DNA of 64,000 bases. Origin: Chara braunii (Eukaryota; Streptophyta; Charophyceae; Charales; Characeae). Below the pieces are notes generated by a model. That model had not been told where the DNA came from and searched no databases. It saw only the letters and a list, made by a program, of their open reading frames with translations. The stretch is from assembly GCA_003427395.1 (NCBI GenBank), contig BFEA01000419.1:181991-245990 (forward strand), in the 5' to 3' direction. Both the position numbers and the translations under genes were made by a program. Below, piece by piece: positions 47,201 through 57,516 of this stretch (positions within the stretch are counted from its first letter, which is position 1; the number at the start of each line of letters is the position of its first letter).

Positions 47201-48702
47201 GGCGATGGAGGCGGGGACGGGGTATGAGAAAAGGCGATAGATGCAGGAGGAGAGGAGAGCGATAAAGAATCGTCGCCTTCCTCTGTAGCGAAGGAGGAGG
47301 CGGACACAGCTGGAGATGAAGAGGGAGGGAGAAGACGTAGATAGGACACGTGGCGGACGATCGGTCGAGCCGATCGGTTTTCCGAGACCTCCGGCACGAG
47401 GCGCACGGTGTTCACCCCGTTCAAGCTGAGTTCGATTACACGAAATCGCCCGACGAATCGTGGCGCTATCTTCCCTTGACGAGCACATTTCCTTACCTGC
47501 ACCAGGTCCCCTAATTTATATTGGGGCCGTGGTGCCGCGTTCCCATTTCGGGCCTCGTAGCTACGGACCTGTCGGCCGTGAGCCAACTCAGTCATTTTCT
47601 GGCGCTTTCAGGCTAATCGGGGAAGGGACCGTTCCATCAGCTCCATGTGCCGCTTGGCCTTATCCCGGACCGTGGCTCTTGTGGGCCGTTGGTTCAATAA
47701 AGATTCATCGGGGAAGCTCGGTATCGAGACACAAGCTACGCTATTGGTTCGTAATTGCAAGGGGCTAAGGCCCGTCGATTCGTGAGGCGTTCCCCGATGG
47801 ACCGCCAGGATGTGATCTACGATATCGGGCCAGGGCCTCGGATCTCATGCCGCGATGTTTCGTCGCAACGTGGTTTTTATCACCCACTTCGCGTTTTCTA
47901 CCATGCCGTTAGACTGTGACATGTGGGGTGCAGTATTCCGAATGGTGACACCATGTACGACCAGATTCCTTAAAACTTCCCCTCTGAATTCTACCCCATT
48001 GTCGGTCAAGATTTCCTCTGTGTCCTGTTGCATCCCTAGAAACCGATTGACGTATCGCGCAATTTCAGCCGCTTGTCGTCTACGACACGGGTATGCCTCA
48101 ATCCATTTCGAAAAGTGGTCTACGAATACCAGTAGGATTGAATACTCGCAGCTATTAGGTCTAGGGGGCACCACAATATCGGTAGTATCCATGCTAACCC
48201 TTTGAAAAGGTCGTTCAACTACCGTCGGTACTATCGATCTTGGCGGCTGGATCGACACCTTGTCAGCAGCGCAGACCTGGCAGTTCACGACGATGAATTT
48301 CACATCATCGTGAATATTGGACCAATACCATTCCTTCTTGTCGATGGCGGCTTCGGTGATCCGTACGAAAAAATGGGCTGCAGTTTCCTCATGCGTCGTC
48401 TTAACCCTGTCATACCTCATGAACGGGTGCGGCACTACCATCCAAATTTCACTGCCATCCGTCTTTCGTTTTTCTAACCGACCCTCGTTCCAGCGATAGT
48501 AGTTCGTAGCCCTTTCGTTGGCCCTCCTCCGATCCTCCTTAGTGAAGTCTTGGAGGGGGTTACCTACCAAGGTAGCTATTAGAGCGATATTCGTCCATAC
48601 CTCGGCCCTTCTAAACTTCCAGGTCTTTTCCAACCCTTCTGACGTGGCGTCGAGAAATCGAGCCTCAGTCGGGATCTTATCAGTCCGACATAAGGGACAC
48701 AA
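47197..48702 (-). pseudogene. Integrase (Ty3/gypsy), with breaks
   Basis: The frame at 48702-47845 has an N-terminal zinc-binding-like region ending in CQVC. The catalytic core follows: the first Asp in MDTTD (48187-48189), the second in LTDNG (48001-48003) and Glu in MVENA (47896-47898), a spacing of about 35 residues as in the DDE integrase core. After the stop near 47845 the same frame resumes at 47595-47197 with a KLGDLVQVRK..PRFVGRF segment, the GPY/F-type C-terminal domain; no chromodomain is evident. Relative to RT the frame is shifted, so a frameshift separates them. It would insert element cDNA into the genome; inactive here. Confidence 0.9.
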
Positions 48703-48919
48703 CCAAGGCTTATCGCCATTTTTGTACTGGATGCACGAGCCATGGGCTCGTGCGACACACTGTCAACAATCTATCCAGTTTGCATATCCTTCCCCACTAT
48801 GACGCATTGAGATCGAGTAGACGCGCGAGATCGCTTCACAAAAATAACAAAATTTGTCGGGTAGGGAGAGGAAAGATGAAGATGAGAGGGGAGAGAGCGG
48901 GGTTGTAGGATTACCTCCG

Positions 48920-50608
48920 TCACCCATTGCCAACCGTCTGCTTCTTGCCACGTAGAAGGACTACCACTTGTCCGTACTTGGGTCCGTTGGCTGACTTTGG
49001 TTTCTTCCACGGAATGATTTCTTCACCCTTAGGTACCTTAGCCGGGCGATGCAGACGTGTCAACCCGTCCGCGTTACCGTGTCTCTCTGTCTTTCGATGG
49101 ATGATGTCGAAGTCGTATTCCTGTAGGCGCACCGCCCACCGTCCAATCATACTCGTGTAATTAGTAAGCTTCTTGAGAGCCAACAATGGCTCGTGATCAG
49201 TTACAAGGAGGAACTTCTGTCCGTACAAGTATGGATGGAAGTGATGGATTCCCCAGACTACGGCATAACATTCACCTTGCGAGGTTGAATCGTTCCTTCG
49301 TTCGTCTGGCACCGTACGAGATGCGTACTCGATGACGTGCTCTCGGTCGTCGTTCCCCTTCTGCGCTAGAGTAGCGGAGATCGCCTCTGGCTGCCAGTCC
49401 GTGATAAGAATGAACTGCTTCGTGGGGTCTGGCCGGATCAAAATAGGTGTCGTCGCCAAAGCGCCTTTGAGGGTGGCGAAGGCATGTTCGCACGCTGCGT
49501 CCCAATTGAGGGGCTGGTCCTTTCGCAACAGATTCGTTAGAGGTCGCGCAATCGCAGCGAAGCCTTTGATAAAACGACGGTAGTACGATGTCAGTCCCAG
49601 GAAAGCTTGAACCTGCGTCACTGACGTGGGGACGGAAGCATCTTTCACCGCCGCGACTTTCCTTGAATCTGGCCGCAGTTCTCCACGTGTCACCACGTAA
49701 CCCAAGAACGAGATTTCCGAAAGGAAAAACTCGCTCTTCTCGAGCGCGATCTTGAACCCGGCGTCTCTCAGAGCTTCCAGTGTCCATTCAAGCTCAATGT
49801 ATTGTGCATGCCCGTGAAAGGTCTCTAAGTAGACGAGGATGTCCTCCATGTACACGGTAACGAAAAAGTTAATCATCCCCTGAGTGAGCCGCGTCTTGTT
49901 GACGAAGTTATGAAACGTCACGATCATAGCCCGTTGAAATGTGGCAGGTGCGTTGCGAATCCCCATCGGACATTGAACCCACTGCCACGTGCCTTCAAAC
50001 AATACAAAGGTCGTTTTCGGCCGATCTTCCTCCTTAACCAGAATGTGATGAAAACCGTGGCGAATATCAAATTTACTGAAATAATTAGCACATCCAATTG
50101 CATCCAGCAAATCATCAATCCTGGGAAGGGGGTACACATCTTTGATCGTGATGTCATTCAACTTGCGATAATCAATGCATATGCCAATCGATCCATTCTT
50201 TTTCGGCACCAATACTACTGGGAACGACCATGGCCCAGTGGCGGGTTCGATCCAACCATTCGCTTCAAACTCTCGAATCCGCTTAAGGGGCGTTTTCTGT
50301 TCTACTAGGGAGTATCTGTAAGGCTTACAGTAGATCGGGGGATGGTTTCCAGTTTGAATCCCGTGCTCTATGACTGACGACAGTCCAATGTCTGTGTCCG
50401 TCAGACTAATCGCTCCTTTGTATTCTTTAAAAATTTTCGCGATTAGATGATGGATCTCATCCGGTACGTATTGGTGCACGTGCAACTCGTACAACTCATC
50501 CCATATTCGTACATCGATGTGTTTCGTACTCACCCGCTTAGTGTTTTCGGGCGCGGGCGCGAAAATAAATAAATTATCCGATCGCCAAGAGAATACTGTG
50601 ACCATCAT
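48920..50608 (-). pseudogene. Reverse transcriptase-RNase H (Ty3/gypsy)
   Basis: Contains the RT blocks WIEPATGPW, DYRKLN, YPLPRIDDLLD, FSKFDIRHGFHHI and CPMGIRNAPATFQRAM, in order. The catalytic box at 49841-49852 reads YMED instead of Y-x-D-D, so the first catalytic Asp is Glu. RNase H follows with a TDWQPEA start (usually TDAS), EYASRTV, YAVVWG and TDHEPLLAL. It lies in the same frame as gag and protease, separated from the latter by a TGA at 50626-50624. The frame ends about 220 bases before the integrase frame starts. The altered active site and flanking breaks argue that it is dead. Confidence 0.95.
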
Positions 50609-50623
50609 CTGTGCATCCTGTTC

Positions 50624-51510
50624 TCAAATGACCACGTGTTCTTTCGGTGTTATTCCGTCTCGAATGTCCTGCCATGACACTGGTTTCGTTGCAATTTTAA
50701 TTCCGAGTCTGGTTTCGAGGCGCTCAAGGGGTTCCAAAGAATTAGTCTCCGCCCCTAAACGTGTCAGTCGTATCTCTTTTGCAGGTGTCAAAAGAGATCG
50801 TGGGAATTTCGTGATGTCGCAGTAGTGCCTTTTGCCATTATATCGGGTGAGCAAAGGGGAGATACCTTTGTACAGGGTTCGAGGGGGTTCCAAAGAATCG
50901 ACCATCCTCGAAATCTGCACGAGGGGTTCACCCATAATCATGGCTTGCGTTCTTCGTAGACTCTGATCAGTCAGGCTTAGCGATCTTGTGTTTGCTCGTT
51001 GCGCAGGGTAATAGATACGTTGTTGTACTATTTCCAGAATTACTGGATCGTCCTCGTCACTGCTGTCCATGTCCTTCAGAGATTGTTCACCATCAGCAGA
51101 GTTATCCCAGGTAATCACGAGGAGAGTTTCCGCCATCATGGGAGAAACTCGCGGGGTTACTTTAGCCATGGTTCGAAGGGTCAGTTGCATAGGTACAACA
51201 TAGGGCTTTCCTCTTGTTTTAAGGACGGATCGCCTTTCGAAGTCCAGATTGGCTCGCAAGGCCACAAGAGCGGGAAGGCCAAAAAGGACGTCGTAAGTAT
51301 TTACGTCCAAAACTATGACATCTCCCAAAGCATGTACTTTCCCTAATCGAAAAGCAACATTGGTCATCCGTCCCACCGTTTTAATCTTCTCTTCATCTGC
51401 GGAAACGAGTTATTCTTTTTCCGTAAGCATGATTAAATCGTTCTTTCTTCCTGCCCTTTCAACCACCCGTAACGAGATAGCTAGAACAACGGCCCCGAAA
51501 TCAATGATAA
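50624..51510 (-). pseudogene. Aspartic protease and linker (Ty3/gypsy)
   Basis: The active-site motif lies at 51502-51491 and reads D-F-G-A where retropepsins have D-[ST]-G-A. The codon TTC could derive from TCC by one C-to-T change. A TAA (51412-51410) splits the domain. After it come a GRMTNVAFRLG block and a GDVIVLD.NTYDVLFGLPAL segment, the typical end of a retropepsin. The remaining 150 codons are a poorly conserved linker to RT containing an acidic SSDEDD patch. It would process Gag-Pol; inactive because of the motif change and the stop. Confidence 0.8.
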
Positions 51511-53206
51511 CATTGTACGGGATTCCCCATACCTCGATATCGCATTTTGCGGATTTCCATGGTATTGGTTTAATCCGTAGGAAATGATTATCTTTTTGAA
51601 TCAATCCTAACCGTATCGGGTCTGAAGTACCTACTGCATTTTCATCTAGCGTGGGATTTTTCGCTTTTGTGCTCGCTGTTCGTGCAAGGGTGAATCGTTT
51701 CCGATTCGCTTTGCATTGTTGCATCATTCGTTTGTTGGCTTGTTTCGATATCGAAAGTAGATGACCAATCGGAAGAGGAATCTGATGATCCAAGGCTCGG
51801 ACGATGTTGAGAACATCGATTTCCCCCGTGACGAAGGTGGGTCCTCCCGACTCCATTTCCCCTGAAGAAGGTCGCCACTCCACCACCTCCCTTTGTTCTT
51901 GCGCCGGTCTAATGGTTCCAATCATCCCAAGCCCCGGGTAACCAAGTGTTACATACTGATCCAACGGGATTAGTTCAGCAGCTTCCTCCATCTTAGCTAA
52001 TGTACTTCCGCCTCCTTTCATTTCTTCCATCAATGCCCCTACTTGTCTAGGTCCGTTGGCGATCGGGGCCGCTGCTAGTGGTGCGGCTCCGCCCCGTTGC
52101 TGTGGGGGTAGATGGGGGCAATCTCGGGCTATGTGCCCTGGCTGATGACATGTGTAACAGACATTCAGATTGTCAGGGATCCCTGCGCCAGGGGGGGTCG
52201 GAGCCAATCCGTGTTGAATCGGGGCGGCACGCATCACTATTGGTCGCATCGACCTCATCATTATCTCTATTCGAGCGTTGTGCTCCTGCTGTTCCTTTTG
52301 GCTTTCCTGAATCCGATTGACCAGTGTTTTGTTTAGTTCCAATAGGGCGGAAGACTCGTTCTCTCGTGCGGGGGTTTCGATCGGAGGCGGGGGTGATGTC
52401 ATCACAGGCACGGGCATGCTCGTAATCACACCCGGGACCGGTCGTTTGGGACTAATCTGTTCCAGATAGGTGACAGGGCCCGACACAAACCTCATGTTTT
52501 CAAATTTGTTCTGTAATACAGCCAACTCAGCTTTAGCTCTCGCTAGTTCGGACGAGTCTCCTTCCCTAGGATAGTCTTCCCCTTCTAGGAAACTCGCAGC
52601 AAACTTTCGTTCCATTTCCTCTGCGGTTGCCATGATCTGTTGCAGCGTGTGGTTGATGGGGGAGAACTGTTTTTGCAGTTTCGCCCTCATCGTTCGGCTG
52701 CGAAGTCCGTCGATGAACAAGTCTCTGCCTACTTGTTCGCCTCGTTCCGTTTTCACAAACATCCTATAGAATCGATTTCGATACTCGGTGACAGATTCGA
52801 GGGGTTTTTGAACTTGATCTTTAATCATAAAAAGAGTCTGTTCCTGGTGGATGTAATCGAAGCGATTCAAGAAATCTCGCTCGAATGTCGGGAGATCAAC
52901 CCATACCTAGGTACTAAACCAATGATGGTCGTCTCCTCCCAATCGAGCGGGGATATTTACCTATGCCTCATTGTCATCATACTGTTGAGCTCGGAGCGCG
53001 GCCAACCATGCTCCAACAAGGTGATGAGCAGGGTCGAATAGATAAAGATCGGGTGGCGTCATGGTTGTCCGTGCTCGTGGTACGGGTTGATTAGGATTCT
53101 GCTGGGGGTTCTGCTGATTAGCGTTCATGTTGACCGCCCGTCGGGCCCCAGACCGGCTTCGGGTGACGACAGGATCGCGTCGATGAGTCATAGAGCCCTG
53201 CCACAT
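51500..53206 (-). pseudogene. Gag (capsid-nucleocapsid) with CCHC knuckle, broken
   Basis: A plausible start is the ATG at 53206, just inside the primer binding site. An N/Q/P-rich N-terminus leads to a PPDLYLFDP segment. After in-frame TAGs at 52963-52961 and 52909-52907 the frame continues with the capsid-like gag region (LPTFERDF...RFDYIHQEQ, VTEYRNRF, LFIDGLR, IMATAEEMERKF). A zinc knuckle C-x2-C-x4-H-x4-C lies at 52159-52118 (CYTCHQPGHIARDC). All pieces are in one frame with protease and RT, so gag and pol were probably a single frame. Both stops are one C-to-T step from Gln codons. Confidence 0.9.
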
Positions 53207-53210
53207 GTCA

Positions 53211-53223
53211 GGCTCCGATACCA
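53211..53223 (-). promoter_or_regulatory. Primer binding site (tRNA-iMet type)
   Basis: On the minus strand TGGTATCGGAGCC follows the 5' LTR directly. It differs at one base from TGGTATCAGAGCC, complementary to the 3' end of plant initiator tRNA-Met and the usual primer site of plant Ty3/gypsy elements. Confidence 0.9.
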
Positions 53224-55671
53224 ACCTCACGCCCGACGAGACTTCCTGATCGGAGTGGGATGTGGGCCTGGAAGTGCGAAAAGGGCCCGGGGTGTGCCAA
53301 GGATTTTTTGGGAAAGTGGGGGTGGAGTCTCAGGTCAGAACTGAGATCTCATGTGGCAAGGATTTAGGGGCATAGATGCAATAGGACTAACGGGCGGGTT
53401 ACTTTCGGTCTGATGGCGGTCGATGTCGTGCAGCTTAAGGCAGATGGCTTGCGCGGTGCATCAGAGGCCGTCTGTTTTGGTGACGGTGGTTCGGAAGAGG
53501 CTCGTGAGGGTTACGGTTCTTAGAAGTCGGATCTTCGGGGGCAGACACGTGGCGTCTGTCGCCGTGTGTTATAGTTACGCTCCGTAGTCCCCGGGGTTCG
53601 GTGGTGGCTGTGTCGTCTGCAGTTTCTGCACAACGTGCGGGGCCAATACAGGGCGATGGAATTCCACGGTACCAAAGTGAGCTGGTGATACGGGAGGAGA
53701 GGACGGGAGGGAGGGAAGTTGGTAGTGATAACGACAAAGCTGGGGGATATGGAGTATTGCATGTTATACGTAGTTGGGTAATCGGGGCACATCGAGTCGC
53801 TGGTTACGGCACGTCGAAACTCCTTGGGGCACAATCGGTTCTCGGTTAGGCAGGGAAACTCCGGACGTCTCTGCCTGAGTTCTTCTCTTACCCAAGGTTC
53901 AAAGTACTCTGAGTCCCATGAGTCCGACAACTTGTCATTACGGCGTAGTGGAAGCCTTTCACATGCATCTAACCGTGACTTGCAAGGGGATTTCTCGATG
54001 CGATATCGGGAATTCCTATCCGTTTACGTGCGTGAAGGAAGGAAAATTCCCGCCTATCCGATACCGGAGGTGTCAGATTCGTCAGTGGTCGCGAATCGGC
54101 GCGCGTGGATACGTGTAGGCTGCGCAGATCATATCGCGTTTACACGTATCCCCGCGAGGTATTTGCTTGTTTCTGGAAAAATGAGAGTCTAATTCCTTAT
54201 GCAAAATCGCCACGTGTCATGGACAACTACCCAATCATCTAATCACTCAGTGATACGCGAGCAATCATTCCCGAGCATGCAAGGTGTCGTTATACATCAG
54301 ACATCGCAACAACATCAGAACTCGTATTCTGCTAACAGCGTATCAAAATGGCAAACAATGATGATGGTCAGACATAAGAAACGACAATCGTGTCATTCAT
54401 TCATCCATTCATTCGACAAAACACACAAGAGTTGAGATCAAGATCAATCGCAAAACAAGTGTGGGCTGAAATCGAGACAAAGATTCCGAAAACAAAAAAA
54501 AACGGGCAAGTTGCTCTGAGCCGATATCAAAATTTATATACAAAAGTAAAAAGAGAAACAAGACAAAGAAAATGGCAAATCCACGTCCATCAAACTCAGC
54601 TCTCTTTTTCTCTCTCTCTCTCCGATGCGGACAGTCCGTCGTCACGCACCAACCCACGAAGTCGTCACCCCGCTTAGTCCTCCTGTACCCGTCAGGTTCG
54701 CCCGCGCGCTACAGTCCGCCGTAGCCCCACCCGTCAACCCCGCGCATTCAGCACCAGTTCGTCGGGTCGCCCGACTCCCACTTCAACTCACCTCTTACTT
54801 CGCTTGTGAGCTGACCCTCACTGATCGCGCTACCCCGAGCTTCCAACCACTGGTTAAGAGAGCTATCTATTCGCGCAGCCGAAATTTATAGCGTGCATGC
54901 ATGCACGAAGAATACAGAATTGCAAGGACTTAGAAAGGAGATTAGGAGAGGGAGCGCCTACGTTCTGCATGGCCAGACCGCGGCGTGGGGGACGTAGCCA
55001 CTCTCCACGCATCGATCCGAGCATGCAGGCCGCGGGCTAACTAGGCACAGCAAAAGGGAAAGAGAGGGCGGGAAAGACGAAGCTCAAAAAGAAAGATACA
55101 GTTACAATGGCACCCGAGCAAAATTACAGTTACTTGCAAGATTAAGGGCGCCGACTAATCAGAGCTCCGTTGCAGCCGCAAAAAGGAGCGCGCAAGCAGA
55201 AGCCGTTGCGCGGCAAAAGAAATCCCAAATTCCTAAATTCCGAAATTCCTAAACTCCTAAATTCCTGGCTAATGCACAAAGAAGCACGAATTCCGAAAAG
55301 AAAATTTGAAGTTCCGAGAGCCGTCAAGGGCTCGACAAGATTCGAAAAATAAATTAAAAAAGGGAGCAAAACTTCCCGCGCGACCTCCGTGCCTAAAATC
55401 CGACAACAGAACAAGAAGGAAGCGACGTCAAACATTATTATTCACGCCTTTATCGGCGCGACAGCCACTCAATCGGCCATCTCGGGACTTGTCCGGCCCT
55501 GAACCCAGCCATCCGAAAAGAAGCGACGAAAAAGAAAAGACGAAGAAGCGATGACACCGATGCAATTTCCCTTCGATCCCGATCTCCCGTAATTGGCCCA
55601 ACCTTCCCATCTTAAGACCCCTCATTGCCATCGCGCAGAAAATCGCGCGGAGCAGAAATTGGTTTGTCACA
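53224..55671 (-). repeat. 5' LTR of the gypsy element
   Basis: Direct-orientation partner of 41335-43754. The outer end is GTCACA on the plus strand (TGTGAC on the minus). The inner end lacks the terminal GCGTCACA seen in the other LTR and runs straight into the primer binding site, consistent with a small deletion between TTGG repeats. It carries a local expansion of CTAAATTCC-type units at about 55225-55265 that the 3' LTR lacks. Confidence 0.93.
54531..54540 (-). promoter_or_regulatory. Candidate TATA box of the 5' LTR
   Basis: Minus strand TATATAAATT lies about 1.13 kb into the LTR, and the equivalent bases are conserved in the 3' LTR (about 42637-42646). It is the best TATA-like site seen in the LTR. 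The transcription start would lie some 30 bases further along the minus strand. No experimental support. Confidence 0.4.
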
Positions 55672-55981
55672 ACCCCCTCTGACGTCGACAAGACACGAAA
55701 GCTGCCGTTTCTCTTTTCCCGCACAAAACCACACGGGCCCATTTATTTTGTGTTTTTTTATTGAAGTCCATGGTGTTGTAGAGGCCAGTCACTAAGTGCA
55801 CAGTGATCACCTGGAACTGTGGGCCGTGGGTGTCCTGGAATATGAGACCACCTCCCATCCCATCCTCACCTCAATACTCCTAGCGCACCCCCTATCCCAC
55901 TATCCTACCTCAGTGAGACCAGCACTCAGGACCATTACCCTACCAATGGGCAGGCAACTTGGACCGAACCGCAGTGATAGG

Positions 55982-56013
55982 CACCAGGGCTGATAGGTTG
56001 CCCAGCCCTGGTG
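55982..56013. other. Perfect 11-bp stem hairpin
   Basis: CACCAGGGCTG, a 10-base loop, CAGCCCTGGTG. Function unknown. Confidence 0.9.
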
Positions 56014-56319
56014 TAAGCGGAATCGGACTTGTAGAACGGGAACTTCGGACGCCAGGCCCAGACAATCTACTACAGGGCCCAAGAGACTCTGGACCCTAGG
56101 TTCAGACAGGGTAGCACCCACTGAACCAGTCTTACCGTCCTTCCCCTAGCTTACCCAAGCCCAGGCGGAACTCGGACTGGCCTGAGCCACTTATATCCCT
56201 ACCCTCACCCTAGGGTCTAAGCCTTATATAGCCACCAGACAGTTCTATCCGAATGTCAGTAGGAACCCCTTACCTGAACCTACTGCAGATACTAGACCCC
56301 ACCCGGCGACTAGACCCCC

Positions 56320-56505
56320 CGGGCCGGTTTATTTATTTTGGGGGACGTTGGTCCCCCAAATGCTTGCCTTTTCTGTCTTTTTCCCACAGAAAGGCACACG
56401 GGCCCATTTATTTTGGGGGACGTTGGTCCCCCAAGAGCTGCCTTTTCTTTTTCCCACAGAAAACTACACGGGCCCATTTATTTTGGGGGACGTTGGTCCG
56501 CCAGG
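56320..56505 (+). repeat. Three tandem 70-75 bp units, each with a GGGGGAC/GTCCCCC hairpin
   Basis: Each unit contains ATTTATTTTG, then GGGGGAC-GTTG-GTCCCCC, then a CTGCCTTTTCT...TTTCCCACAGAAA tract. Hairpins lie at 56338-56359, 56413-56434 and 56483-56503; the first two have perfect 9-bp stems and the third carries a C-to-G change. The CT-rich-CCCACAG segments also resemble 3' splice sites. About 1 kb upstream of the CSLC start. Confidence 0.9.
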
Positions 56506-57316
56506 AATGAAACGGAACCATCATAATTGGCGGGAAAACAAGACAAAACGACAGCACTGGATGGCGTCCCGTAATCCTCGGAGGCTTGTGGTTTCCAGCG
56601 ACGAGGGGTTCTTAGCTACAGCCATAGATTTTCCCTTTTTGACATTTTTCTTTGTCCTTTCCCCGCCTCCCTCCCATGTCGAGGCCCGTTTTCTATTCGA
56701 GCTTCACTCCGAGTCGCCACACCACTCACGAAACGAAAGAAAACCAGAGCTCACCTGTCCGAAGAAATTGGCAAGATACGCCCGTTACCATATGAACTGA
56801 CGTACGGTGAGGACGTGGGTTCAAAGCCAGTAGGTGATGGGAGGGCCGGGCAGGGTCTCGTCGCCGCCACAGCGTCGCTGTCTGCACGCGACGGTGCAGG
56901 ACAGTGCATTGGCGCGCAGTCATTGTTCAGGTTGCCCAGGGGCAGTTTTCGGCGGGAGTGAAGCTGCCTAGATCGTCCCGCCAACCCCTCCCACCGCGGC
57001 CTAAAACGTTTGAGCCCCCCTGGTCGAAATCTTGACTGTCTTTCCCGCCACTTTTTTCCCGCCCAATCTTGGCGAGTTTGAAGGCTGTTGCAGGCGGTCT
57101 CGCGGGACGTGGCGAGCGCTCACCTCGGTATGCTCGAGGAAAAGGCGCAACTAATGAAATGCTCACCAAGTTTTGGGCTTGGCCTACGTCCGGCGAAGCG
57201 GGCGCGGCCGCTCTCGGGAGGGTCGAGCGACGCCCTATTTGTGTCGCTGTTTCTCTATGCTGATCGTTGTCCCATCCCAGCAGGGTAGGAAGCGGAGGGG
57301 ACGTCGTCCACCCTCC

Positions 57317-57516
57317 TCTCCTCTTTTGCAGATGCGGAGTTCCGCGAGAGCTGCAGGAACTTCATTTTCGAGCACCTAGTAGTTAATCGTTCTCTGGGGC
57401 GATGAGAAGGGGACCGCGAAGCACATTGTTATCCCGTTCGTGACCCGGAGGGAAGGGGGAGTGCGGGAGCAGAACGGAGCTTGACGGCTAGGCTGCTGCT
57501 GTAGTTGTGCTTGACA
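57317..57516 (+). promoter_or_regulatory. Probable 5' leader of the CSLC-like gene
   Basis: CCTCTCCTCTTTTGCAG ending at 57331 looks like a 3' splice acceptor, so a 5'-UTR intron may end here. An in-frame TAG at 57502-57504 separates the leader from the CDS. No clear TATA box was found upstream. Inference from sequence appearance only. Confidence 0.35.

Larger units (their letters stand above)
41335..55671 (-). mobile_element. Ty3/gypsy LTR retrotransposon, degenerate, minus strand
   Basis: Two LTRs of about 2.4 kb in direct orientation bound 9.5 kb of internal DNA. Read on the minus strand this has a primer binding site, gag with a CCHC knuckle, protease, RT-RNase H, then integrase (the Ty3/gypsy order), and a further accessory ORF. 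LTR termini are TGTGAC...GTCACA. ACCC lies immediately outside both ends, compatible with a short target duplication. By eye the LTRs differ at several per cent of positions, so the insertion is not recent. Stops and a frameshift break gag-pol, so it is non-autonomous now. A hAT-type element is nested near the 3' LTR. Confidence 0.95.
55672..57316. other. Intergenic region upstream of the CSLC-like gene
   Basis: No protein gene recognised. It holds a strong hairpin at 55982-56013, three tandem hairpin-bearing repeats at 56320-56505 and a GGTTCAAAGCC B-box-like phrase near 56818. GC content rises after 56820. A phrase containing CACACGGGCCCATTTATTTTG also occurs once at about 55730-55750, linking the area next to the LTR with the tandem repeats. 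Confidence 0.5.

Noticed and set aside
56800-56830. tRNA-derived element near 56.8 kb
   Set aside because: A good B-box phrase (GGTTCAAAGCC) but only a weak A-box match (TGGCAAGATACG) and no cloverleaf.
57505-57516. Upstream start for the CSLC-like protein at 57505
   Set aside because: That codon is TTG; the first ATG (57517) has an ideal context and an in-frame stop lies just upstream.
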